Assembly: GCF_000337575.1 (NCBI RefSeq)
Contig: NZ_AOIM01000026.1
Coordinates: 24,024 to 88,023, forward strand
Length of the DNA stretch: 64,000 nt
From: Natrialba hulunbeirensis JCM 10989
GTDB taxonomy: Archaea; Halobacteriota; Halobacteria; Halobacteriales; Natrialbaceae
Reading direction: 5' to 3'
Numbering within the stretch: the stretch's first letter is position 1; each line of letters opens with the position of its first letter. Below are positions 53,976 through 62,713 of the stretch, in pieces. Made by a program: the position numbers and the translations under genes. A model generated the notes under the pieces. It made no database searches. It worked only from the letters and a program-made list of their open reading frames with translations, and was not told the DNA's origin.

Positions 53976-55392
53976 TCGTGATCGTGATCGTGATCGTGAA
54001 GCCTGGCTCCTCATTGGGGCTGTCGTCGTACTCGTCGGGCTTGGTGCAGCAGTCGTTGCAGCCGACGACCCCGGGAGTGACACCGATGCGACGATCGATG
54101 GCTGGACACCCGACGTCGACGACCCACGCGAGGGAGAGGCACCTGACGAGCCAGGTATCGCGACGCTCGGACAACAGGAGTACGACTCCGTTCAGGAAGC
54201 AGTCGATTCCGCCGAAGCAGGCGATACAGTCGTTCTCGAAGGAGAGTTCGAGGAGCAGATAACGGTCGAAACGCCGAATATCACACTCAGGGCGGTCGAT
54301 ACCGCCGACAGTGAACGCGACACTGCAGGAGCCCTGATTGATGGCGGCGGTGAAGGGACCGTCCTCGAGGTGACGGCGGCGAACGTAACCGTCGATGGGG
54401 TCTGGATCCGAGAGACGGGGCCAGATCGAAGCGCTGAGGACGCGGGGATCTATATCAACGATTCTGATGTGACGCTGTCGGATGTGCGGATCACCGAGGC
54501 GACGTTTGGTGTGTGGATCAGTGAGGCGACGGACGTCACCGTCGAGAACGCCACCATCGCAGGGCGCGAAGCGGTTGGCGAATCACAGCGTGGCAACGGC
54601 ATCCACCTCGACCGCGCAAACGGCGCACAGCTACAGGACAACGAGATTACCGTCGTTCGAGATGGTATCTACTTCTCGTGGTCTGAGGGAGTCACCGCGA
54701 CGGGCAACACGATGTGGGACCTTCGGTACGGTGTCCACTACATGTACTCCAACGACAACCATCTCGAGGGGAACGTCGCGTTCGACAACGACGTTGGCTT
54801 CGCACTGATGGTCTCGGAGAACCTGACTATCACCAACAATGTCGCGGTGAACAACGACGGGCCGAGTGGACAAGGCATTCTCGTGAAGGATGTCGATGAC
54901 ACCACGATCCGCGACAATGCCGTGGTTGCAAACAGGAACGGACTCTACGTCTACAACGCCCACGGGAACAATCTCACCGGCAACCTGATCCTCGAGAACG
55001 AGATCGGGGTCCAGTTCACGGCCGGCAGCTCCGACGAGCTGGTCGTCGAAAACAGCTTTATCGGAAACGGCCAGCCAGCACACGCCCCGACAACTGCACA
55101 GATCGCCTGGAACGATACTGAACGGGGCAACTACTGGTCCGATGCACGTGCAGTCGACCTCGATAACGACGGAACCAGCGAAACACGCTACCAGCCTGCA
55201 GGTGCCGTTGAGGCGGTTATTTACGATCACCCGCAGGCAGCTATCTTCGCCGAGAGTCCGGCGTTCGACGCCGTGCGGATGGCGGAGAGTTCGTTCCCCG
55301 TCATCGAATCACCCGGTGTCGTCGACCACCGACCGCTCACCGAACCACCGGCCGACGACTGGAGACAATACTATGAGAATCACGATAACTGA
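53968..55392 (+). CDS. nosD: NosD-like periplasmic maturation protein (right-handed beta-helix)
   Basis: 474 residues. After an N-terminal membrane/signal segment (AWLLIGAVVVLVGLGAAVV) the protein is a beta-helix of CASH/parallel-helix repeats: VTVDGVWIRETGPD, DVTVENATIAGRE, GVTATGNTMWDLRYGVHYMYSNDNHLEGN and TIRDNAVVANRNGLYVYNAHGNNLTGN regions. NosD works with the NosFY ABC unit to assemble the CuZ copper-sulfide centre. The first codons contain four exact copies of GATCGT (53974-53997), giving a DRDRDRDR start. It overlaps both neighbours. Confidence 0.94.
   Translation: MTDRDRDRDREAWLLIGAVVVLVGLGAAVVAADDPGSDTDATIDGWTPDVDDPREGEAPDEPGIATLGQQEYDSVQEAVDSAEAGDTVVLEGEFEEQITVETPNITLRAVDTADSERDTAGALIDGGGEGTVLEVTAANVTVDGVWIRETGPDRSAEDAGIYINDSDVTLSDVRITEATFGVWISEATDVTVENATIAGREAVGESQRGNGIHLDRANGAQLQDNEITVVRDGIYFSWSEGVTATGNTMWDLRYGVHYMYSNDNHLEGNVAFDNDVGFALMVSENLTITNNVAVNNDGPSGQGILVKDVDDTTIRDNAVVANRNGLYVYNAHGNNLTGNLILENEIGVQFTAGSSDELVVENSFIGNGQPAHAPTTAQIAWNDTERGNYWSDARAVDLDNDGTSETRYQPAGAVEAVIYDHPQAAIFAESPAFDAVRMAESSFPVIESPGVVDHRPLTEPPADDWRQYYENHDN
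53974..53997 (+). repeat. Four tandem GATCGT hexamers at the 5' end of nosD
   Basis: Four exact copies run from 53974 to 53997, just after the ATG, and encode Asp-Arg repeats in front of the membrane segment. They are frame-preserving and slippage-prone. Confidence 0.85.
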
Positions 55393-56425
55393 CGTCCACA
55401 AGCGCTACGGCGACGTCGTTGCCCTCGACGGACCGTCGTTCGACATTCCGTCCGGGTCGACGTTCGGCGTCCTCGGGACGAACGGTGCGGGAAAGACAAC
55501 CCTCTTCGGGCTCCTCGTCGGGCACGATACGCCGGATTCGGGTCACATCGAAGTCGGCGGTGTTGACGTCGAACAGGCGGGCCATCGCGTTCGAGAGCGT
55601 GTTGCGTTCTTGCCCGAGCACGCGGGCTTTCCGCCAGCGATGACTGGGCGTGAGGTCCTCTCGGTGCACGCTCGTATCCGCGGAATCACAGCCCGTGAAC
55701 AGTCCATCGACGAAGCGCTGGAGACGGTCGGGCTCACAGACGCGGCCGACCGCACAGTCTCCGGCTACTCGAACGGCATGGGACGGCGTCTTGGACTCGC
55801 GTCTGCACTGTTGGGTGAACCACCGGTGCTCGTCCTCGACGAGCCAACGGCGGGACTCGATCCACGTGGCGTTGCGACCTTCCACCAAATCATCGAACGA
55901 ATCGATCGAGAGACCAATACGACTGTCGTCCTCTCTTCGCACGTGTTAGAGGAGGTAGAACGGCTCTGTGACTCGGTCGCCATCCTGGAGGACGGCGTCC
56001 TCCGTGCGGCCGGCTCCGTCGACGAGCTCCGCACGGCCGACGGCGAGCATGTGACCGTAACCGTCCGTCCGTCGGCGGATCAAGAACTAACACAACTCCG
56101 TGAGGCAGCCCACCAGTACGGCGACGTTACGGAGACAGACGGGGAACTCACGGTTACCTGCGAACGTGGTGCTGCCGTCGAGTTCTGCGGTGGACTGGAG
56201 TCCGACGCGGTCGACCACTTCGAGGTTCATGAACCCGGTCTCGAGGCGGCGTTCCACGAGGCGCTCGCGACGGGTGACGCGGGTACTGGTTCCAACTCCG
56301 ATACGGGCACCGACACAGACACCGACTCCAACCCCGGCACCAACACAGACACCCGCTCCAACTCTGATACCAACACCGGATCCGACGAGACAGCGACAGT
56401 CGACACACCGGAGGTGAGTACATAA
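55373..56425 (+). CDS. nosF: NosF-like ABC transporter ATP-binding protein
   Basis: 350 residues from the ATG at 55373, which lies inside the 3' end of nosD; longer upstream frames are only nosD in another frame. Walker A is GTNGAGKTTL, the signature region is SGYSNGMGRRLGLA and Walker B is VLVLDEPTAGLDP. Family members have about 300 residues. The extra C-terminal tail (about residues 300-345) is a low-complexity Asp/Thr/Asn/Ser linker from a repetitive tract near 56280-56390. It works with NosY and NosD in copper-sulfide cluster assembly. Confidence 0.93.
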   Translation: MRITITDVHKRYGDVVALDGPSFDIPSGSTFGVLGTNGAGKTTLFGLLVGHDTPDSGHIEVGGVDVEQAGHRVRERVAFLPEHAGFPPAMTGREVLSVHARIRGITAREQSIDEALETVGLTDAADRTVSGYSNGMGRRLGLASALLGEPPVLVLDEPTAGLDPRGVATFHQIIERIDRETNTTVVLSSHVLEEVERLCDSVAILEDGVLRAAGSVDELRTADGEHVTVTVRPSADQELTQLREAAHQYGDVTETDGELTVTCERGAAVEFCGGLESDAVDHFEVHEPGLEAAFHEALATGDAGTGSNSDTGTDTDTDSNPGTNTDTRSNSDTNTGSDETATVDTPEVST

Positions 56426-57336
56426 TGTCCGACAACCAGCAAACGCCGACAGACGAGCCGACGACGAGAGCCGACGGTGGCTGTGCAACGGCCGTCGACG
56501 TCGACCTGTCCCAACCGATCGACTCTGGATCCTGGTACCGACAGCTGTTGGTCGTCGCCGAGACGGAATACCGTCTCGCAGTCCGCGGACGATGGGCTGT
56601 CGCACTGACTGCCATTTTCGCTGCGTTTGCACTCGGGCTGACGACGTTCAGCGGTTCATCGGTGAGTCCCGAAGGCTTCGAGCGAACTGTCGCGAGCCTC
56701 GCTGTCCTCGCGGTCTACCTCGTTCCGCTGGTCGCGCTTGCGTTCAGCTATGACGCGATCGTTGGCCGCGAGGAAAGTGGCTGGCTCCAGACACTGTTCG
56801 CTCTCCCGGTCAACCGTTCCTGGCTCGTCATTGGCACAGCGCTCGGACGAGCAGTCGTACTCGCAAGTGCGACGATTATCGGGTTCGGGATTGCCGGCGG
56901 ATTCCTCATTCTCGAGTACGGTCTCTCCGGGTTCGATGCCTACGTGACGTTCCTGCTCGCAACTGTCGGGCTTGGACTGGTCTTTCTCGCAATTGGTGTC
57001 TTCATATCGACAGTTGTTCACGAGAAGACACACGCACTCGGAATCGCCCTGCTCATCTGGGCGTGGTTCGTTCTCGTGCACGACCTGCTTGGACTCGGAC
57101 TCGTCGCAGCGTTTGGCCTCTCGGAGACTGCCGTCTCTGCGATGGTGCTCGCGAATCCGACCGGCATCTTTCGTGCACTCGTCCTCGGCACGTTAGGAGC
57201 CGCCAGCGATGCCGGCTTCGCCACAGTACTGGCGGATACCGGCCTCTCGACGGGGATCCTTCTTGGAGCGGTACTGCTCTGGATCGCCCTCCCGCTCGCA
57301 CTCGCAGCCCTCGCAATCCGGAGGCGACGGCTATGA
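56425..57336 (+). CDS. nosY: NosY-like ABC permease
   Basis: 303 residues. It starts on the last base of nosF (TAATG) after an acidic 45-residue N-terminus. Six membrane segments are visible, with VVAETEYRLAVRGRWAVALT before the first and SYDAIVGREESGWLQTLFALPVNRSWLV in the first loop, typical of NosY/ABC-2 permeases. It forms the membrane channel of the NosDFY complex. Its end overlaps nosL. Confidence 0.94.
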   Translation: MSDNQQTPTDEPTTRADGGCATAVDVDLSQPIDSGSWYRQLLVVAETEYRLAVRGRWAVALTAIFAAFALGLTTFSGSSVSPEGFERTVASLAVLAVYLVPLVALAFSYDAIVGREESGWLQTLFALPVNRSWLVIGTALGRAVVLASATIIGFGIAGGFLILEYGLSGFDAYVTFLLATVGLGLVFLAIGVFISTVVHEKTHALGIALLIWAWFVLVHDLLGLGLVAAFGLSETAVSAMVLANPTGIFRALVLGTLGAASDAGFATVLADTGLSTGILLGAVLLWIALPLALAALAIRRRRL

Positions 57337-57911
57337 ACCATACTCGTTGCGCCGCCGACCGGCGATGGTCACGCCGCCAGCTCCTCGCTGCGACTGGCAC
57401 AGTGGTTGCAACCGGTCTTGGCGGCTGTCTCGACGAGGACGACACCGACCTCGAGCCAGCAACGCCGACCGCTCTCGACGATGGGGAGACGTGTGACGCT
57501 TGCGGCATGGTGATTGCAGACCACTACGGACCTGCAGGACAGCTGTTTTATGCGGCTTCCGACGCCGATTCAGACGGCCCGGCACAGTTCGACAGCCTCA
57601 CAGAACTCCTCACGTATCACGAAGCGCGCAGCGACCAGGGATGGGAACTTCGTGCTGTCTTCGTCACTGACTACTCGAGTGTGGACTATCAGCTCGAGGA
57701 CCGAAACGAGACACCACATATCTCGAGCCACGTTGCAGAAGAGACCTTCGCCGATGCGACGGGTCTCTCCTACGTCGTCGGGAGTGACGTCATGGGTGCG
57801 ATGGGGGAGGAGGTGCTTCCGTTCTCTGCCCGAGACGATGCGACGGTGTTCGCTGACAAGTACGACGGCGAAGTCCAAGACTGGGAGACGCTCTCACCGA
57901 CAGCGCAGTGA
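57333..57911 (+). CDS. nosL: NosL copper-chaperone lipoprotein
   Basis: 192 residues from the ATG at 57333, overlapping the nosY stop (ATGA); the longer frame upstream is nosY in another frame. It carries a twin-arginine signal (RRQLLAATG) with lipobox LGGC (Cys32) and the copper(I)-binding motif CDACGMVIADH (Cys54, Cys57, Met59). Family blocks near the end are SYVVGSDVMGAMGEEVLPF. NosL delivers copper to NosZ maturation outside the cell. Last gene of the nos operon. Confidence 0.95.
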   Translation: MNHTRCAADRRWSRRQLLAATGTVVATGLGGCLDEDDTDLEPATPTALDDGETCDACGMVIADHYGPAGQLFYAASDADSDGPAQFDSLTELLTYHEARSDQGWELRAVFVTDYSSVDYQLEDRNETPHISSHVAEETFADATGLSYVVGSDVMGAMGEEVLPFSARDDATVFADKYDGEVQDWETLSPTAQ

Positions 57912-57947
57912 AGCAATAACTGAGATTCGCCTCCGCTCGATGCACTG

Positions 57948-58274
57948 CTATTGGACATGGACACGCACGACGTGGCCACCGCACCCACACTGGTCGACGT
58001 GCTCCCACTCGAGTGCTGCTGGATCGAATGCCGCCGCAAGTTCGTCATAGAGGTACTCGGAGGGATGACCGTGTGCCTCGTGGGTGACTAAGTTCACGTG
58101 ATAGCCGGACGCGGTATGTTCGATGGCATCGATCGCCTGACTGACGACTAACTCACGGTCGTCGGCGTGTTCGGGGTGCTCGAGGGGAGCCGACCACGAC
58201 TGCTCGTGGATCTGGTCTGTGACCGGTGTGGCCTCTTCACGAGCGCGGTCGTACGCTGTTGGAGTGCTTGCCAT
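57948..58274 (-). CDS. CGCGG-motif protein, candidate radical-SAM-modified RiPP precursor
   Basis: 108 residues from the ATG at 58274; a reverse-strand TATA box (CACTATATGG, near 58304) lies about 30 nt upstream. The protein is small, acidic in its leader part, and ends in CGCGGHVVRVHVQ. Haloarchaeal proteins with such a C-terminal Cys-Gly-Cys-Gly-Gly tail are annotated as putative rSAM-modified RiPPs. The conserved middle (GYHVNLVTHEAHGHPSEYLYDEL) would then be leader or recognition sequence. No radical SAM gene is in the window. The alternative is a simple metal-binding protein linked to the copper-handling nos/nir genes on either side. Confidence 0.7.
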   Translation of the reverse strand: MASTPTAYDRAREEATPVTDQIHEQSWSAPLEHPEHADDRELVVSQAIDAIEHTASGYHVNLVTHEAHGHPSEYLYDELAAAFDPAALEWEHVDQCGCGGHVVRVHVQ

Positions 58275-58410
58275 ACGTATTACTCGGACTGGAATCCCCA
58301 TATAGTGTATCCCGAATTACACGCCGGTGGGAACGCGGAGATGTACCGTTCGCTGGTTCGTGATCGTCGATTCGAACAGGCGACACTACCGCAAGGCAGG
58401 GATGGACGTC

Positions 58411-58893
58411 TCATTCGGCACAGGCAGTGACGAAGCAGTTCCCCGAGTCGGGTCGAATGCGATGACACGCATCGGGACGCGGGGAACCGACCTGTCGTTC
58501 CAGCCGTCCGATCGCTTCGCGAGGGAGGCTGAACCCGATCCGATAGGCGGTTCGACTGTCGAGTTCGTACCCGAGAACACGATCGAAAAACGCGACGACA
58601 ACGCACTGTCGCCACGCGAGCGATTCGGCGATCGACGTCCCTCGAGCCCTGGTCTCGACGCCGTTGTACTTCTCGTAGCGGACGAAGTCGGCTGCCGACA
58701 GTTTCGCCAGCATCTCGGTAACGCTTCCTGGGCTGATCTCGAGTTCGGCGGCGAGTTCGCCGGTCCGGACGCGAGCGTCATCCCGGTTCGAGAGCCGGTA
58801 AATGGTAAGTAGGTACCAGCCTTCGGTCTCGTTTAGCGATTCGGGAAGAGGAGTTCTCCCACTGATATCCGCCGGCGAATGCGTAGTAGCCAT
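58411..58893 (-). CDS. DtxR/MntR-fold regulator lacking obvious metal ligands
   Basis: 160 residues from the ATG at 58893 (an ATG at 58908 is the alternative). The N-terminal winged helix is clear (LNETEGWYLLTIYRLS, TGELAAELEISPGSVTEMLAKLSAADFVRYEKYNGV). It aligns well with MntR. In the following helix MntR has a conserved metal-binding His and the dimer helix has Glu-His ligands. Here the aligned stretches read LAWRQCVVVAFFDRVLG and SRTAYRIGFSLPRE, with none of those residues. Four cysteines in the C-terminal half could offer another sensor. Placement between nos and nir genes suggests control of denitrification or copper homeostasis. Confidence 0.78.
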   Translation of the reverse strand: MATTHSPADISGRTPLPESLNETEGWYLLTIYRLSNRDDARVRTGELAAELEISPGSVTEMLAKLSAADFVRYEKYNGVETRARGTSIAESLAWRQCVVVAFFDRVLGYELDSRTAYRIGFSLPREAIGRLERQVGSPRPDACHRIRPDSGNCFVTACAE

Positions 58894-59003
58894 CGTTCGG
58901 GGTAACATACTATGGGAACCCGTGAGTTTCGTGTCCCGAATATCTTCGGTCAACTGCCCCGAGGACAAGGTCCGAGGCTGACCAGTGAACTCGCGCTCTG
59001 TCA

Positions 59004-60347
59004 CTACGCTGTGTCGCCGTCCTTTGCAACGGTGAATCGGTCGAAGAGGATTCCCAAGAGAGGCTGAGGGCTGTGTCGCCGAACAACGAGTACCATGTTC
59101 GCCGTGAAGACCACGAGCCCACTGATTACGGCACCACCACCCGCGAGAGAGACTGTCGTCGGAAGGGAGACGACATCTGTCACAACGATGAGAGCGAGAC
59201 CGACGGTAAGTAGCGTACAGTCGATTGCCGCCAGCCTATCGTCGTAGAGGTCGTCGATCATCGGGACGTCCTCGAGACCGAGGAGATCGCTGTACCGGTG
59301 GACCCAGATAATAAAGGGAATGATGTGATACAGTGTCCCAAGGACAACGAATCCGATCAGGCCAAGCGCCAGGAGGTGAACTGCGCCGGGCGCACCGAAG
59401 AACGTCGCTGGATCGAGCGGGTCTCGAATCCAATAGACCGCAGACCAGAGCGGCCAGAGCACCATCGTCGCCGCGACGACCACGTAGCGACTCAACATCG
59501 GCGTCCATGGAGCCTGCGCCTCGTACAGTCGCCGTGCGAGAAGGACACCGAACCCGAGAACACTCGCGAGGATCAGGATCCCGCCGAGACGAGCAACCGT
59601 TCCGAGTTCGAACAGTCGACCGCCGGCCAGTGCGACCACACCGATCGGAAATCCGATCTCCTCGAGAGACTGAATCGAGTAGTCGACACCGTGGAGATCT
59701 GACTGGGTGAACATCGTCGCCAGCTGGTACAGCGCCCCGAAAATCGTCGTCAGGACGGCACCGTAGATCGCAAGGGTCCCGTGGGCCAGCCGAACACTTC
59801 CATGGGAGACTGGCAAGTCACGGAAAACTGGGGAGACGAATCCGATCGCTAGCGTTACGCCTAACGTAGTCAGCAGCACGAAGAAACCGAGCGCGATTGC
59901 AAAATGGCGCTCCGTGATATCCCACGGACGAGCAGAGACGAGCGTTCGTCCGATATTGTAGACGAAGACCCAGAACCCGAGTAGCATAATTATCCCACCT
60001 ACAGGGAGCCACTGCTGTGCACCCACCAGCAAGGCAGTAGCGAACACCACCAATCCGACGACGACGATCCATAGCTGTGTCTTCGCGAGCCGTCTCGAGT
60101 ACACCTCGACGGCGGACCAGACTGGAACGAACTGCGTCATCGCACCCATGATCGTGACACACACCCAGCCGACGAGCAACAGGTGAGCATGTGCAAGCGA
60201 GAGGTTTCCTGAAACGGCATCGATCGTCCCTAGTACACCGACGATGGCACCGGCGAGGAGGAATCCGAGTCCGACGAGAAAGTGGCGAAGCGGTACTGTC
60301 AGTGGTGGACTCTGATCGGCGTCAATGTTTCCCGGAATCGCGCCCAT
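59004..60347 (-). CDS. Haem-copper-oxidase subunit I-like membrane protein of the denitrification cluster
   Basis: 447 residues from the ATG at 60347, chosen because the reverse-strand TATA element (AATATATTCG, near 60392) lies about 45 nt upstream, too close to the alternative GTG at 60386. About twelve membrane helices are visible. Conserved histidines appear in SLAHAHLLLVGWV, VRLAHGTLAIYG, AVHLLALGLIG and TLYHIIPFIIWVHRY, a spacing reminiscent of cbb3/nitric-oxide-reductase-like subunits. It is shorter than quinol-dependent NorB (about 760 residues). It may be a haem protein acting with NirK or a NnrS-like nitrogen-oxide protein. Confidence 0.65.
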   Translation of the reverse strand: MGAIPGNIDADQSPPLTVPLRHFLVGLGFLLAGAIVGVLGTIDAVSGNLSLAHAHLLLVGWVCVTIMGAMTQFVPVWSAVEVYSRRLAKTQLWIVVVGLVVFATALLVGAQQWLPVGGIIMLLGFWVFVYNIGRTLVSARPWDITERHFAIALGFFVLLTTLGVTLAIGFVSPVFRDLPVSHGSVRLAHGTLAIYGAVLTTIFGALYQLATMFTQSDLHGVDYSIQSLEEIGFPIGVVALAGGRLFELGTVARLGGILILASVLGFGVLLARRLYEAQAPWTPMLSRYVVVAATMVLWPLWSAVYWIRDPLDPATFFGAPGAVHLLALGLIGFVVLGTLYHIIPFIIWVHRYSDLLGLEDVPMIDDLYDDRLAAIDCTLLTVGLALIVVTDVVSLPTTVSLAGGGAVISGLVVFTANMVLVVRRHSPQPLLGILFDRFTVAKDGDTA

Positions 60348-60439
60348 GCTCAGAGGGTTGGCACCCCAGGTATGTCCCGATAGCACCGAATATATTCACC
60401 CGAAAACGGATCCTCGGGAGGAGAACGATGCCAGCGGCG

Positions 60440-61096
60440 TTAAAATGGCGCATCCGGATTCCCGCGGCTCGGCCGCTCGTTTTGCATCGTCCGTTCCATG
60501 GGATTTGAGCCGACGTCTCCCTCGGGTTCGTGCTCGACGGACCCAGTTTCGAGATACACCTCCTCGAGTTCCTCGAGTTGCTCGTTGATCGAGTCGCTCT
60601 GGTGGTGCATCGGTGCGGTCCGAACGCGAACGAGGTCGTAGTCGTGCTTCTCGGAGAGCCCGTTCCACGCCCGAAACGAGCCGATCGTGAGCGTGTGAGA
60701 CTGGGGACAGAACGGCGTCGTCGGTGTGAACTCGGCCCGAAGTACGGACGGATCGTCCGTCTCCGCTGCATACCGGTATCCCGCATCGAGGTGGCGCGTA
60801 TCGAGATTGAGGCGTGCCAGGTTGTAGTTGAACGTCATGTCGTAGACTGTGCGCTGTTCGAAGAGATCACGGGTACACGTATGGAATTCGACGTGCTCAT
60901 CGTCCGTTAAGACGCGATGGTTCCTGAGGAACGGCCCCGGTTCCGGGAGGTGCTCCGGGACGAACTGGTCGTATTCATCGAACAGCCCGTCATCGTCGCC
61001 GTTGTCGTCTCCGAACGGTGATGGAAATGGTACCATGGACATGGATACGGACTGACCAGGGCTATCGTTGATCCCGGAGATGTTCGACACCGACAT
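60440..61096 (-). CDS. Conserved haloarchaeal protein of unknown function in the nir region
   Basis: 218 residues in the longest frame; Met19 or Met21 (61042 or 61036) may be the true start, since TATA-like elements at 61101-61119 are very close to 61096. The core reads RNHRVLTDDEHVEFHTCTRD, TPTTPFCPQSHTLTIGSF and VRTAPMHHQSDSINEQLEEL. The HHQS and FCPQ segments offer His and Cys residues and look functionally constrained. No signal peptide or membrane segment is seen. It lies upstream of the haem-copper-oxidase-like gene and divergent from nirK. I do not recognise the family. Confidence 0.72.
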   Translation of the reverse strand: MSVSNISGINDSPGQSVSMSMVPFPSPFGDDNGDDDGLFDEYDQFVPEHLPEPGPFLRNHRVLTDDEHVEFHTCTRDLFEQRTVYDMTFNYNLARLNLDTRHLDAGYRYAAETDDPSVLRAEFTPTTPFCPQSHTLTIGSFRAWNGLSEKHDYDLVRVRTAPMHHQSDSINEQLEELEEVYLETGSVEHEPEGDVGSNPMERTMQNERPSRGNPDAPF

Positions 61097-61537
61097 CGTC
61101 TAAATCAAAACGAAATAATCGTGCCCCGAACACCACCAGCCGTTCCGAAAGAGCGGCGATCTGACTCTCTCCGCTCACTGTACTCCCGTTCCTGCCCCGC
61201 GGTCCTCACGTATTTCATTCGTTCACGGGTTGTGTTGTGCCCTGATCGCTCCGAACCGCGCGTTTGTCGTGCGATTAGGTGTGCGGTGATTTGCAGTGGC
61301 CACTAAGGAATTTCCCTTCGTCGCCGATCAAAAGAGAGTGTGACGGTCGCCGACTACGACCGCGACGAGGCCACCGAATACGGCCGCGTTGAGGTTTCAG
61401 GGGTCCCAGACGAATATCTTTGCCAGTTCGTATAAAAACCCCCCGCGGTATCGTGGGCAGATTAAAACTCATTCCTGATACCCGGGAGTGATTTACCACG
61501 TATATATTCCTTGTACACCTTATACTAACTGTGAACG
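61097..61537. other. Divergent intergenic region upstream of nirK
   Basis: I see no gene. Two TATA candidates precede nirK: TATAAAA (61431-61437) and TATATATT (about 61500-61507). The second is about 35 nt before the ATG. CGAA-TATC-TTTG (61411-61422) is a weak match to a CGAA-N4-TTCG regulator motif upstream of the first TATA box. The remaining left part is plain. Confidence 0.45.
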
Positions 61538-62713
61538 ATGATGACCCAACCAACTAACCTACACCGACGACGCATGCTGCAGGTACTGGGCGCAACTGGC
61601 ATCACTGCAGTTGCAGGTTGCATAGCCGACGAAAACCCCGCTGACGTTGATAGTGAGTCGCCTGACGACGATCCCGAGGGGCTCCCCGCCGCCGAACCGG
61701 TCGATGTGGACTCTGTCGCAGCCGACCCGGAGAACATTCCACCGCCGGTCGACTGGGACGAGCCACGCGAACACGACATCACCATCGAGTGTACGGAACA
61801 CGTCGCGGAAATCGAACCGGGCGTCACCTTCCACTTCATGACGTTCGAAGGGCAGGTTCCCGGTCCGATGATCCGCGTTCGCGAGGGGGACACGATCAAC
61901 CTCACGTTCCGCGTTCCCGAGGAGTCGAACATGCACGCGCACAACATCGACTTCCACGCGGTGTACGGTCCTGGTGGCGGAGCCGAACACACGACGCTCG
62001 CTCCCGGTGACGAGGAAGCAACCCTCTCGGCAAAGATGGACTTTGCGGGTGCCCACATCTACCACTGTGCCGTCCCCGACATGGACTACCACATCAGTGC
62101 GGGGATGTTCGGAGCCATCCTCGTCGAACCCACGGACGGGCTTCCCGAGGTCGACCGCGAGCTCTACCTCGGCCAACACGAACTCTACACCGACGGCGAC
62201 ACCGGTGAAGAAGGCCACCACTCGTACGATTACGACGCTGGGGCCGCGGAAGACCCAACGTACGTCATCTTCAACGGGGAAGCGTACGGAATCACCGAGG
62301 ATGGAACGCAGGGGCCAATGCACGCCGAAGTCGGCGAGACGGTTCGCCTGTACTTTGCCAACGGTGGTCCGAACCTCCACAGCGCCGTGCACCCGATCGG
62401 GAACGTCTTCAGCCGACTCTACCGTGACGGTGATCTCCTGAGCGAACCCGCGCGGAACGTCGAAACGACGCCCGTCGCTCCCGGTACGGTCACCGTGGGT
62501 GAACTGGAGATGACCGTTCCCGGACCTGTGAAGGTCGTTGACCACGCGCTCTCGCGAGTGGTCCACAAGGGCGCTCTCGCAGTCATCGACGTCGAGGGCT
62601 TCAACCCTACAAAGGTTCGTCTGAAACTCGCGACGTCCAGGAGGTCACGTCGCTGTACGTGCTGCTTCAACCCTACAAAGGTTCGTCTGAAACGCGTACC
62701 GTGGGACTCGTGA
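61538..62713 (+). CDS. nirK: Copper nitrite reductase with 3' end running into a CRISPR array
   Basis: 391 codons. It reduces nitrite to nitric oxide outside the cell. A twin-arginine-like signal (HRRRMLQVLGATG) with lipobox VAGC (Cys28) suggests an anchored lipoprotein. Type 1 copper ligands appear in HNIDFHAV and YHCAVPDMDYHISAGM, and type 2 ligands in HAHNIDFHAV and NLHSAVHP. The genuine NirK sequence ends at VIDVEG (codon ending 62598-62599). From 62598 the frame reads CRISPR repeat, spacer, repeat, spacer, coding FNPTKVRLK twice, and stops at 62711-62713. NirK proteins normally end about 10-20 residues later with an acidic tail. Either the native C-terminus was replaced or the junction is artificial. 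Confidence 0.93.
   Translation: MMTQPTNLHRRRMLQVLGATGITAVAGCIADENPADVDSESPDDDPEGLPAAEPVDVDSVAADPENIPPPVDWDEPREHDITIECTEHVAEIEPGVTFHFMTFEGQVPGPMIRVREGDTINLTFRVPEESNMHAHNIDFHAVYGPGGGAEHTTLAPGDEEATLSAKMDFAGAHIYHCAVPDMDYHISAGMFGAILVEPTDGLPEVDRELYLGQHELYTDGDTGEEGHHSYDYDAGAAEDPTYVIFNGEAYGITEDGTQGPMHAEVGETVRLYFANGGPNLHSAVHPIGNVFSRLYRDGDLLSEPARNVETTPVAPGTVTVGELEMTVPGPVKVVDHALSRVVHKGALAVIDVEGFNPTKVRLKLATSRRSRRCTCCFNPTKVRLKRVPWDS

Noticed and set aside
57063..57332. 90-codon N-terminal extension of nosL
   Set aside because: It lies wholly within nosY in another frame; the ATG at 57333 gives a proper Tat lipoprotein signal.
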